Assembly: GCF_023343835.1 (NCBI RefSeq)
Contig: NC_064447.1
Location: 8,886,501 to 8,950,500, forward strand
Length of the DNA stretch: 64,000 nt
Reading direction: 5' to 3'
Source: Lagopus muta
Lineage: Eukaryota > Chordata > Aves > Galliformes > Phasianidae
Below, piece after piece: positions 35,611-46,924 of the stretch. Made by a program: the position numbers and the translations under genes. The notes beneath the pieces were generated by a model, which saw only the letters and a program-made list of their open reading frames with translations, was not told the origin of the DNA and ran no database searches. How positions within the stretch are numbered: the first letter of the stretch is position 1; every line of letters starts with the position of its first letter.

Positions 35611-38600
35611 GGCTACCCCTGCCCACATCCAGGCTGCCTTGCTGCCCCACTGCTCACAGCTCAGATGCCGAATGCTCCATATCCCCAGAGCCTTCCTGTG
35701 GCTCAGGGCTGCAGTGCTGCTGTCTGGGGCACAGAGGAGGTTCCCAGGCTGGTATTTATTGAATTGACACCATGGAGTTGGCAGCTTCTCTGTTTTTAAT
35801 TTTCAGCCCTCTCTGTGAGGTGTTACATCTAACAGCTGGTATATGAGGAAGTCTGTCTCAGCTGCAGGTCTCGATGCTGCCACACCAGCACACTGAGCCA
35901 GCAGATGTGCTTCATGCTCTGAAGTCATCTAAAGAGCTCTGCTCAAATAGAAAGATAGAATGGAGATCAGTGGTGGCAAATATAAAATAAAATAGAATGA
36001 AGTTTTGACTTTCAGCTGTCCTCTCCCCCAGACCTTCCAGGCAAGGAAAATATTATGTCTGGAGGAAAGGCAGTGGAGCATGAGGAGGTGGCTGCAGTCA
36101 TCAGGGTCGTGGATAACAGCTGGGAATGCTTGTGTTGGCTGCAGGAGGTGGACATGGGTGGGAGGTGATGGCTCTGCTGGGGTAACTCCAGGCTCCTCCT
36201 CATGGGACTGGCCATAGTGTTTCACGTTGGCAACCTGCAGGGGTGGAAACTGCTGCTTCCTGCTCAGAGAAAATAGTATCCTTGCTTCCTCTGAGGTACT
36301 CATACCCCACCTAAAAGAAAACGTGACAATTCTTCCCCGCCTGGGTGTGTGCTGAGGGTACACTGTTCTCCTCCTGCAATGCAGGAGTATCGGTTAAGAT
36401 GGAAAAGAAGTGCTGCTGCAGACGTTCTGGGTGCATTCAGCCTGTATTGCTGGTGGGATGGAAGGGGAGAATTAGCACCCTCTTAGTTGGGGTTTAATTC
36501 TACACCAAGTGAATAGTGTTGGGAAACTCTCTGTCTGCCTGCCAGTGGGAGGAACCAGAAGGATCCCTTCCCCACAGCACGCCCTGCACTGAGCCTCCCC
36601 GCCCCATAGCATTTTCCACTCCCATCATTTTCCACAGGATGCATTTTAAAATCCATCCCAGCTCAGTGCAGAGAACTTCCTCCAAGATCAGAAATTACAG
36701 CTCAGTGTGAACAAACTACTCTCCTGCCACTCAATCACCATTTGCCATCTTCTTCCCCACTCGCTCCATTATTTCCCCATTTGCTGCCTGTGTTGCAGCT
36801 TGGCAGCCCCACTTGGGGGGAGAGCCCTTAACCTCGTTACATTCACTGGATTACATTAGCCACCTAATCTGATTACCATCCATACACAGGACATTTTCTG
36901 CCTGCTGTTATCTTTAGAAATATGGACATTGCTGCCTGCACCAATGGTTAGGAAAGAAAAACAGAAAGCAAATTGCAGCTGAGAGAGCAGAAGCAAATAC
37001 GCAGTGGTCACACGAGGAGGCAGCAAAAATGGAGCTATTTGGGGCACGATGCATCATGTAAAAGATGATGATGTGTCCCTCAAGTCAATTTCAAGTTCAA
37101 AAGGCACAAAATGTTTTCAGAAAGTAAATTCTCATATACATTAAGTGCTATGCCAAGGGGTGAAATAAGATGCTGTCAGGCTTCTGAGATAAGGTATGTG
37201 TAGCATTTAGATAAGGAAAGCCAGAAGCCAGCTAATACAATCTGCTGTCACTCCTTTGGTTTCAACAGGATGATGCATGTACCTAAAACCCAGCAGGATT
37301 TAATGGACTTCATAGGATCTGGACCATCATAACAGGCAGAGCAAAGTGAGCAGCTCTGGAGGGATAAGGACAGATGCAAGGCTCACGGATCAGTCCTTGC
37401 ACTTTAGGGAACCCAAAGCATCTGAAGTCACACAAGTAAAAAAATCCTGCAGGAGACACAGGCCTGTCCCCACAGCCCTCCTCCCCCCACCCTCATGTAT
37501 CCTCAGGCTTTTAGGCTCCCATCCTCTTTCTGTTACCACCCAAAAAAACCCATTCTGCCTCCCTGCAGCTCGCACCTTCAGATGCTTGCAGCACGTCCCA
37601 CTCCTTCATGTTGTGGTTTCTCCCTTGAAAGCTCCCAGGCAGATTTCTTCAAGATCTGGCCCCACTGACACAATGCTGCGGCAGCTCCCAGCACACTCAC
37701 TGTGAAACACAGGGGTTGACATCCCCAGCACTGAGCAGCACCAGCAGCAGGAGGCTTTGCAAGGAGACCAGCCTTGGGCTCCATGAGCTGCTCTCAAAAG
37801 CACCAAATGCCCTTTGCTTGGCACTGGGCTGCTGGAAGGGTGCAATATCAGCAGATCATGGCTCATACTGAGCACACAGGCATCTCCTGCGGGATGGATA
37901 CCAGGGCTGAGCCAGAGAGATTTCCTGTGTTGTAACACTCAACTCCAGCGTTACATGCAAATATTCTAAAGGTGCAAAGGTCTGTGAGAATTAATGCAGT
38001 CGCATAAAGAAAAGAGTCGATGGGCGCAGTGCTGAAAGATACGTCTGGACTGACAAATCTCTCCCAAGGAGAGTGTGTCTTTTCTGGGCAATTCAGGCAG
38101 AGTAGCGCCTGGTTTGGGCTGTGCAGGGTTTGTCCCTCCATTCGCATTCCCTGCCCCAGCCACTCGCCCTGGGCGCGCTGCTTCCCCCAGACCCCTCCCA
38201 TCGCCCCCAGCAGCACGCCGCCTGTTGCCACTCTTCCACCCTACAGCACACATCTGTTGTGTTTACAGTGAGAAATCCCTGCCGGGCACGGGCCAATGGC
38301 TCTGGTATCCAAAGTGATGGGGCACTGAAAGCAGCTCAAAAGCAAGAATTCTTTCTGTGTTTTATTCAGGCTTCCTTCTGTCCTCCCCTTGGCTGATGCT
38401 CTGTGCATATCACACAAGGTGCAAAGGGCACTAAGCAACTAGGGCTCCTGTGAAACTTCCAGCTAGCACACCTTCTCCACTGTTTACAGATGGGGCTGGG
38501 CTTGGTTTTGGGGAGACCCTTTGTGAGGACGGAATTCTGCTCCCTTTGTACATGGGCTTATTTTAGCTACTATAACCTGGGACCAGCCCTCACACGGAGG

Positions 38601-39171
38601 AGCTTTCAGTGCAAATCTCAGCGGCCCTGGCCCGGCCTGAGCCACGCCCCGTGCCAGTGCTACGGTGCGCAGGGGGCGAGCGGCACGTGGAGTCCGCTGA
38701 CCTCCGCATAGCATTGCAAAGCAGCCCTGCGAAGTACGTGCCTTCCTCACCTGTCTGAACCGCTGCCGCGCTGCAGATGCCAAACGCGCGGCTCTTACAA
38801 GATCCGATACTGTAAAGCTGCAGCGGCCCCGGAGCGGTGCCCTCCCCCGGGCGCCCCAGCCCGGCTGTCTCCGTTCTCCCCTCACCGAGCGGTGCCGAGC
38901 GCTCCCCGCACCCGCAGCTTCGCCGCAGCCCGGATCGGGAGCGGTGCCGGGGCCGGGCGGGGGCTGCCGCGGGGGCGGGCGCAGGGGCTGGAGCGGCGCC
39001 GGGTTTCCGCCGGGCGGGAGGCGGAGCGGGAGGCGGCGGGCCGCGGCCCGGGCGGAGCGCAGAACGGAGCGGAGCGGGGCCGGGGCTGTCAGCGCGGGGA
39101 GCGGAGCCCAAGGGCCGGGCCGGGCGCCGCCGCGGGAGCAGCGCGCACCGCAGCGCCGGGGGGAGCCCGCC

Positions 39172-39180
39172 ATGCGCTGA
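39172..39180 (+). other. Minimal upstream ORF in the putative PKD1 leader
   Basis: ATG CGC TGA in the context CCCGCCATGC, a one-sense-codon-after-ATG uORF, if this base is transcribed. It is 131 bp upstream of the PKD1 ATG. Confidence 0.45.
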
Positions 39181-39289
39181 GCCCCGCGGCGCGGGAGGAG
39201 CGGAGCGGCTCGGAGCGGAGCGCGGAGCGGAGCCGAGCGCGGGGCGCGGCCGGGCCCGGGCCGGGCCGGGGGAGAGGCGGGCCGGGGCC

Positions 39290-39304
39290 ATGCCATGCCC
39301 GTAG
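39290..39304 (+). other. Second short upstream ORF (ATG to TAG)
   Basis: ATG CCA TGC CCG TAG in the context GGGGCCATGC. It ends 6 bp before the PKD1 ATG. A further ATG at 39295 opens a long frame that overlaps PKD1 exon 1 and runs on into the intron. Confidence 0.5.
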
Positions 39305-39310
39305 GAAGAG

Positions 39311-39573
39311 ATGCCTTTTGGAAATGGAGACACTGGAACACAGCGCAAACATGGCGTCCCCGCGGCGCGGCTGCCCCTCTCGGGCTGGTGCCTGCTCTGC
39401 TCCCTGCTGTGCGGGGGGCTGGCGGCCGCCAGGACCTCTCCGGCTCCCTCCTGCCAGCCCTGCGCCGCCGACTGTACCTGCTCCGGGGGCCGGCCCGGAG
39501 CCGTCTGCGTCGCCAACTGCTCCGCGAGGGGCCTGGAGCGGCCTCCGGACGTCCCGACCGCCGCCACGGCTCT
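39311..39573 (+). CDS. PKD1: PKD1 exon 1 (polycystin-1, residues 1-87, partial gene)
   Basis: Polycystin-1 is a very large membrane receptor-like protein that works with polycystin-2 in primary cilia. Exon 1 encodes a signal peptide and the N-terminal cap of the leucine-rich repeats. The frame has a hydrophobic stretch, LPLSGWCLLCSLLCGGLAAA (residues 21-40), then cysteines 48, 51, 55, 57, 66 and 70 in the LRRNT pattern CxxC..CxC..C..C, and the segment NCSARGL, matching human NCSGRGL. The donor GCTCT|GTGAGT splits after two bases of a Leu codon, as in human. The start is the only in-frame ATG, with an in-frame TAG three codons before it. It gives a 20-residue polar N-terminal extension before the hydrophobic core, longer than in human. 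No later exon lies in the window. Confidence 0.9.
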
Positions 39574-42500
39574 GTGAGTACCGCGGGGCCGGGAATGGGG
39601 CCGGGAACGGGGAGGGCACGGAGCGCCGCTTTCCAGAAGTTGTTCGCGGCGTTTGCGTTGAGTCCACGAGCCGTTTTGTTGGAGACCCGTTGCATGACAG
39701 CGGGGACAAACATGGAGACGGCTGAGAAAGTTTGGCGTGCGGAGGTGGCAGCGTTAGAGATGTGCAGAAGTGGCCCAAGCCACGCAAAAGGGAAAACAAC
39801 TCCGGGGTGTGGGACACGCGGGTCTCCACCGACAGTGGTCGTAGGGATGCATTGGGCTGTGCACCTGAAGAACGGTTCTGGGGTTCACCCCGAACTGTGT
39901 GATGCTGTAATGCTGAGTGGGTCCCATCACAGCCACCCACGGGCACACAGCGCACGCCAGCTCACAGGCACTGCTCCCCGTGGAGGAAAAGGTTTGCTAT
40001 CTGGAAAGGCACAGGGACACTAATTAGTTAGTGTTTAATTGTGCCTTTTGCACTGTGGCTGCATCCGAGAGAGCTGGGATGCTGCTGCCCCAGAGGTGTT
40101 GTTCTGCTCTGGGGGTGGGTACAGAGGGAAATAGCTGTGTTGTGACGTGAGCAGCTGAATGTGGTTTCAACGCCGCTCTGTTAACAGCAGATTTAAGGGA
40201 CTCAATTAGCAAGTTCACATCAAAGTTTGGTGATGAAAGCTCTCAGATGAGATGGGTGATGCTCGTGTCACAATACTGACTTTGTTGCTTTGGAGCTTCA
40301 GAGAGGTGTGTGCCATGCAGGGCATCAGTGCGGTCTGCATGCAGAGCCATAAAGTTACTGTATGTTGTGAAAAATAGAGTCATGGCAGAGTGGGGAGGGA
40401 GGATTGTTTTGAACCTAAATTTGTTTTCTAGAGGGAGTAACTTTTCTTGAGGAGATGAAAGCTGTGAGTGATTGGTGCAGGAGGGATGACACGGTCTGGC
40501 ATGATGGAAGGATCTCACAGGAGCAGAGTTCTGCTGGGTTTCAGTAGGATGAGGACCTGCTTTTCTGAGTGTCTGCTTTGTACTGTTAGTATAAAATAAA
40601 AAGTATAGGAAAAGTTGCACGCAGCACAGTAAGCATTAGGTTACAGATCTAAGTAACTTCAGGAAAACACACATCTGTAAACACAGCACATGAGGCATTT
40701 CCAAGTGTTTCCTTACATGACATGCATGACATGCTTTGGGTTTTCCACACAAAGCCATGGGTATTTTATTTTTTGTTTGGCAGTAAGTCCCCAGCTGGGG
40801 AAGGTTTGGTGTCGTCTGGGGCTCCCTGATGCTGTCTTATCTGCTGTTGGCTGTGCAGCTGAAGTCCCCCTGTAATAGGAATGGGACGTGCTGGTGCTTT
40901 GCTGCTCCTTTCTGAAGGCTGTGATGCAGTTGCTCATTTGGCTTGTTAGGGATTTGGGGTTATGTCTGTGTTTTTAGGATTATTAATTTTGAGACCGCGT
41001 TTTGTTTGAGACTGCTGCTCTTATTGTTGTTCGGAGGAGCTGAGTTGTAAAAGCTCCCAGGATGTTTTGGGTTAGGTCCTGTGACACAGTAACAAATTGA
41101 AGTTAGCCATTCAGCTCTCACCGGTCCCCAAAACAAAGCGTGGGAAGGGGGAATCAGCTGAAGCTGCAGGCTGGAGTTGGGGGGTGCGATGTGGCTTTTC
41201 TTTGCCTCTAAGGAAAGGCTGGCAGCCTGTAGGGCTGCATGGCTGATCGTGCACCTCAAGTAATGAATGCGTGCTGGTGATATTCTGGGGGTGGTGAGGT
41301 TGTGCTGTTGTGGATTTCCCTTAGGGAGAAGTTTCCTGCCCTGTTCTACCTCTGGCATGAGAGTAAGGACAGCTGTGCTTGCATTATTAGCAGGATGGAT
41401 GTACAGCTGAGTTTGGTTTGGGTGAGGGGCATTCCAGCTTATGGTGCAGTTCTGTGATCAGCTTTATCATGTACTTCAAGTTCCTTTTATTGAACACCAG
41501 CACATAAATTGTGGCTTTAGCAATTTACCGCTGGCTCTCTCATTAGATTAAAATATGAATATATATCTCAGCAGCATGTGAGTTTTTAATTAGTCTGAAA
41601 TGAAAACAGCCTTTGAGAAGCGGAGTTCAGAATTCCCAAAGCTCCCAGTTGTGCAGTAGCTTTGTGCTGGCCGTCATGCTGACCACTGTGATCCCACGGC
41701 TCTGATGGACAAGGAAATGAGTTCTTCTCGTATGCACGTCACAGACAGAACAACTTTCAGTAAGAAAATGCCAACTTGGGCAGAACCATTTCTGTAAGCT
41801 CAGGAGCACCTCCACATGCAGGGCAATACACAGCGCTGCTCTCAGCCACGTGCTGAGCAGGCAGCGCCTCCAGGCAGCCCTGGAGGGCACCAACCCCATC
41901 CCACTGCTGCAGCCAAATTCTCTTTGCACTTCTTTGGACAAAGCTTTGCACTTCTGAGCTTCTCCAGCTGAGGAATGCTTTGCTCTTCTCAAATGCTTCA
42001 TTTTCAGGCGCTGGGTTTTGCTTCACGGTGGGACTTTGCTGTTTTGTGGGATGCTCCTTTTGTTCCTCAGCCAGGAATGTATCTCATAACAATTTTCTGA
42101 CTTTCCCTTGCAAATATTGACTGCTTCTGACACATCATTAGCATTGTGGAAGTTTTGGAGTGGAGATAAGGATCTCCATTTGTAAGGCCGTAGAAGTGAA
42201 AGTCCCTTATTTTTCCCTCATTAATGCAGGGCTGCATCAGAGGGGCTGCTGAAGCTTTGCAGATCTGGGATTGTGACTTTCATCCAAAACCCAGCGGGGT
42301 GTTTTTGTAGACTTGATGGTAAGCCCCGGGATTGCACTGCCCAAACCTAAGGATAAACAGATTTTACAACTTATGGGCTGTACTACTTGAAATCAGAGGA
42401 GCTGGCAGTGACCGTAGGTGCTGGTAGTATTACACGAGGCAGTGAAAGCTTTTTCAAGGCTCAAGGTGCCTTCAAAAGCTATTGGAGAAAAATAATCCAA

Positions 42501-43423
42501 TTAAATCTGCAATCCAGCACAGGGATAACTGCAAGCAGTGGAGTGTCTGTACCGTGGTGTCCAGCCCACAAAGGGAAAACAGATTAATTAAAAAAAAACT
42601 TAATCTGGAGTGCCATTCACATAAGAAGCCATATTCCCAGAGAAAACAAGGCTGTGCTTCTCTTTTGGAAGGAATTTGGAAGGGGGAAAAAGGCCCAAAT
42701 GAGGTGCTAGGAAAATATTTTGCAAACAAGGTTCATTCAGCCCAGGGAAGGGACTGATCAGTGAAGTGATTGCAAGTGCAGTTAAAGCTCCAAACAAGGA
42801 GGCAGTTCTGTATCATTCTGTCTGAGCATAATGGTGTCTGGTGTTAGCAGAGTACCTCTGTAATGGCATCTCAGCAGCACGAGGTCTGGGTTGGATGGAG
42901 AATCTGGGAGCTCTTATTCACTTTGGAGAAGTTATGGGAGTGTGATGACTTGTGATACTACTAGAGGGGAAGGTTGTGTCAGTGCCCACCTGATATTTTG
43001 AGGTTCCTCTGAAATCCAGTACATTTTTTACCAAGTCTCTCTCAGGTTTCTCCCAGCTACTCTCATTGTGCTCTCACATACTGTGCATTTAAAGAGCAAA
43101 TCACTGCATCAGAAGGCAGGGTTGGAACTCTCATCTGGTTTGCTAAAGCCCTTTCTCTTTTTTGCTAGTTAGTGGAATTCCTTGTTTTATCTCTCGTCAT
43201 GCTGCAGTTTCCACTGTGGTTTTCACACTACGTCTCTGCGTCATCCTTTTTTCATTTCTTCAGGCTTTGTTGTCTTTTGATTGATCACTGCAGTTTGGCC
43301 TCATTTTGTGCCTTGCTTTTATCTGTCCTGTGTTTCCCCAGATGTTTCTCAGGGCTGCAGCGACTGAGGGCTGAGAGCAAAGCATGCGTGCAATGGCCAG
43401 GAGTGGGCTGGGAGCTGCATGGG

Positions 43424-43660
43424 ATTCGAGCATCACAGAGTGGTTTGTGTTGGAAGGGACCTCTGAATGCTGTCTGATCCCACTCCCTGCACTGAGCAGG
43501 TTCACACACAGCTCCATCAGTGCTCAGAGCCCTGTTCAACCTGACCATGGCTGTGTGCAGGGATGGGGCACCTCCACCTTTCTGGGCACCCTGTGCCATT
43601 TCTCACCGCCCTTAGCATAAAGAAATTCTTCCTTATATCCAGTCTAAATCTCCCCTGAAT
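43424..43660 (-). mobile_element. CR1 LINE, 3' fragment
   Basis: Reads as reverse-complement CR1: CATCACAGAGTGG then GTTGGAAGGGACCTC, CCCTGTTCAACCTGACC, GGGATGGGGCACCTCC, TTCTGGGCACCCTGTGCC and AAATTCTTCCTTATATCCAG. It covers about 240 bp of the 3' end and is moderately diverged. Confidence 0.9.
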
Positions 43661-43912
43661 ATCACCAGGGCTGGAAGCTGCACTGGGGCTGGACTCACCT
43701 CCGTGCTGTCCTCTATGCTGCTGCCTGTCCCAGCACTTTGGGCCTTCTGGGCCTTACTTTGTAACATGCGTTAAGAATGAACTTGTTTTTCACATCAAAA
43801 AGCTGATGTTTTTTTAGACAGTGAATCTGTGCTGACGTCTTTGCCAAAACTAAAAATATCAAATTGAAACATAGCATTAGTTTTTGCTTTACAAACAGCA
43901 CAGAAAGAAAAA

Positions 43913-43965
43913 GCAAAACAAAACAAAACAAAAAAAAACCCAAAAAACAAAAACAAACAAAAGCA
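43913..43965. repeat. A-rich simple repeat (AAAAC)n
   Basis: AACAAAACAAAAC units grading into A9 and CAAAAA runs. Confidence 0.85.
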
Positions 43966-46903
43966 ACACATGATTATAACCATTCTTAAGGATAATTATC
44001 ATCAGGAAGAGCCTCAGCAACATGCAAGCTGACAATCCATAGCACTTGTGGTGAATTATAGGAGCTGTGACCAGCAGACAGATTCTGTCCTCGCTTTCCG
44101 GCTCTCTCTTCTCCCAAAAGATTGCTGCAGTTTTGATGATGTGCTGCCACTGCATTTAAGTGGAGAGAATCAAAACAAAGCTGAGCAGTATGTCTTCAGT
44201 CAGCTGCTTCCTGCCATCTGACAGTGAAAACAGTTCCCCTCAGGTTAGGAACGAGCCCGTCTCTTTGGCTCCCCAGCATCAAGCCTGGTAAAAACTTCAG
44301 TGAGCTGAGATCAGAGAGGAGGCTTCAGATGTGGTGTGCTGCCTTCAGTGCAGCGTCTCTTTTAATTTAATGAGAAGCCAGTGTGATACGCTGGCTTGGT
44401 AGCAGTGCCTGAAGGAACGATGCTCAGCTGTAGCAATGAGCCTGCTGCTTTCAGTCAGGGTGCATAGGTACTGCTGTGCCCTGCGTTACCTCCACCCTGG
44501 GCTCTGCATTCTGTACCCCCATGCAGAGAGCTCCTTGTATCAAAGCCCACCCTTGGCTCAGGTCTGGGATGAAGTCAGCAGCTCTAATCACTGGTTTGAA
44601 ACTCGGATTTGCAGGGTGGAGTTTGCAGCCCGTGCTGGAGCCCATGCCCGCTTCCTGCGGCGGGCGTCACCGACGGCGCTCACAGATTCTCCACCGTCGC
44701 CTCCCTGCTTCCATTGCAACATCTGCTGGCAGCATCGGCCCTGGCTGCTGCTCAGTGCTCCTCGAGCAGGGAGGTGGAATTGGCAGATCCCAGAAGCGAA
44801 ACGAGTTTTCTCTGCAGCTCTGTTTGAGGCGGGCAGAGGAGCCTCTCCTTCCTTTTCATTGTGGGTTGGATGGGACTCTGTGAACAGTTTTGCTGCTTGG
44901 TCAGGGGGCACTGACAGTGCTGGGAATGGGTTAAAGAGATTCTGTTCCAGCCGACTTAGGCAGAGGTGGGAGTGGCTCTCTAAAAAGAGAATCTGGGGTG
45001 TGGATTGAGTCCTCCTGAGGGAGGGACTGGGGAACAGCTAAGCCTGGGAAAGCGAGAGCCGAAGCGTTGTGTTGGCCAACATTTTTAGTTTCTCTCTCAA
45101 AGCCACGCCTTGGGAAGGGGGTGGAGAGAGCATGGCCCAAAGCATGCGGGTTTTGGTGGAGGTCAGGTTGGTGAGAGCCCCTCCGAGTCCGGGCCCTTCA
45201 GGGACCTCATGTGGGAGCCACGTGTGACCCTGTGGATCCGCAGTGGCCAGCTGTCGGGCTGCAGGAATGTGTTGTGAGTGCAGCACAGGCAGTTGGGGGG
45301 ATCCTGGGGTCACACTGCAGCGATGGGAGCTCACAAGTCCCTCTGAAAAAATTTAAAAAAATGATTGTTCTTCTTTGTGTATTTATTTTTGTAGGGCAAC
45401 CTCGTGTTGCTTGAAAGAGCACTCCACAAGCGGCTATTTTTGTACTCCTCTGTTCATCAGCTTGCCTCGCAGCTGGGCTGGGTGCCTTTTAAGAGTTGAA
45501 TGCAGTTTAGCCTTTCCAAGCGTGGCTTGGATTAAACAGATGTTTCAATTCCCATCCCCGCGGCTCATGCTCCCCCATGCCGCATTTCCAGCAGGAGGAC
45601 ATCAGCTCTGGCATGCAGGCCCTGTCAGAAGCCCTCAGGGCTCTTCAGCTCCCCGGTGTCCACATGCTGGTGAGGATTGCTGCTAGCGTCGATGGGAAGC
45701 ACATGATCCTTCAGCAGCACCTGCACGCAGCCCAGACCAGCACCCCGTGTCTGGCTGGCAGCGGACACTGGCGCGCCGTCAGAATGGGAATGTTGATGGG
45801 TTTTGCCTCATGAGTTGCTTCTGTGCTATTGCTTAATGGCTTTCACATGCAAAGAGTGTGGAGGTGTTTGTGAGCAGGCAGAACCATCCGAGCCAGGCTC
45901 TTCAACCAGTGTCAGGCAGTCTGTGGGGCGATAGGAATAATAATGATGGGCCCCATCCTGCGGTGTGTGCTCCCAGCACAGAGCCCATGTGCCACATTTC
46001 CTCTCCTGGGGCTTAGAGAGCTGCGGGTACAGTTGGAAACCTCAATGAGATGCAGAGTGGAATCTCCAAGAAAAGCGTTGCAGCCACATCTGTTCCACAC
46101 AGCTGTGCTTTTGACTCCTTAGACACCTCTGTAAGCTGGCTTTCGTTGTCACAAAGAAGAGGACAGGGGCTTGGGGACAGTGCTTTGCCATTGACAGACA
46201 CTTCCTTGCACAAGAGCATTGTGGAGACCTGTTAGAAATGTCTGTGCTCAGTCTGAGCCTGTGCAGCCAGTGTTTGTGTGCCACTCGCGGCACAGAACTG
46301 GCCCCAGAATAGCTGTATTGCACCCCTCCCCAGACAAAAAGGCTTGGAAAGCCTTCTGGAAAGAGTGAGTTTTTGGAAGGGGAAGTTTGGATATGGAAAG
46401 AGAAGTCAACCTGCACTTCTATTATTTTTTACTGCAGCACCACTTCTCGTAGCTTAGGCACTGTACAGATACAGCCAAGAGACAGGTCTTTTCCAGGACA
46501 TGCAGATGGTCCAGGCAATCCTGCAAAAGCGTAAGCTTGGATGTGGGCACTTGGCTCTGAGATATTAACATGCCTTCTGCCATTCTGAAATTGGTAATGG
46601 TTTCAGCAGGTCAGCAATTTGTGTTGTGAAACTGCCCTTGCACCTAAGCATAGCACAATTAAAAAGAAATCATCTGCTATTTTCTGAAACAAAATGAAGC
46701 TGTCATAGAAATATGATGCAGAATGATTCCATGGGAGAAGAGCTTCCATTGGAAAATATCTTGGCTCCCAATCAGACCTTTTAGAGGACGGCTCATTTTT
46801 GCTACCTTGGTGGTTTTCTAGGAGAGAAATGTTATGTAAGCAACAAGTTGATGGATCCATAGCCAGGACTCCTCCTCATCTATTTCACATGTTATTTTTG
46901 CTT

Positions 46904-46924
46904 TTTGTTTGTTTGTTTGTTTGT
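46904..46924. repeat. (TTTG)n tetranucleotide run
   Basis: About five uninterrupted GTTT units. Confidence 0.85.

Larger units (their letters stand above)
28665..38560. other. RAB26-PKD1 interval
   Basis: About 10 kb between two divergently transcribed genes; human has a similar gene-poor gap. No complete gene is recognised. Listed separately are an exon-like segment at 31288-31416, a CR1 tail at 32781-32841, a CpG-rich block at 35195-35395 and a degenerate repeat at 35396-35610. The rest contains only short unsupported ORFs and small simple repeats. Confidence 0.7.
38560..39620. promoter_or_regulatory. PKD1: PKD1 CpG-island promoter
   Basis: GC- and CpG-dense block around PKD1 exon 1. From about 38940 to 39285 the plus strand has many close G runs (for example GGGCCGGGCGGGGG), suitable for G-quadruplexes in DNA or in the 5' leader. 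I see no TATA box. The exact start site cannot be read from sequence. Confidence 0.75.

Noticed and set aside
36235-36310. Possible minus-strand exon (TTCTTTTAG acceptor, CTGCAG|GTTGCC donor)
   Set aside because: The donor is poor and there is no linked exon or recognisable product.
38484-39955. ORFs of 277-409 codons on both strands over the PKD1 promoter
   Set aside because: GC-driven open frames with Arg/Ala/Pro/Gly composition. Only 39311-39573 matches a known protein.
44436-45008. 190-codon plus ORF in PKD1 intron 1
   Set aside because: No domain, no splice logic, and overlapping ORFs in other frames. Local CpG richness explains it.
45590-45669. Exon-like segment (TTTCCAG acceptor, CTG|GTGAGG donor) encoding QEDISSGMQALSEAL-like sequence
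   Set aside because: It does not match PKD1 exon 2 or any family I know, and the frame continues through the supposed donor. Probably chance.
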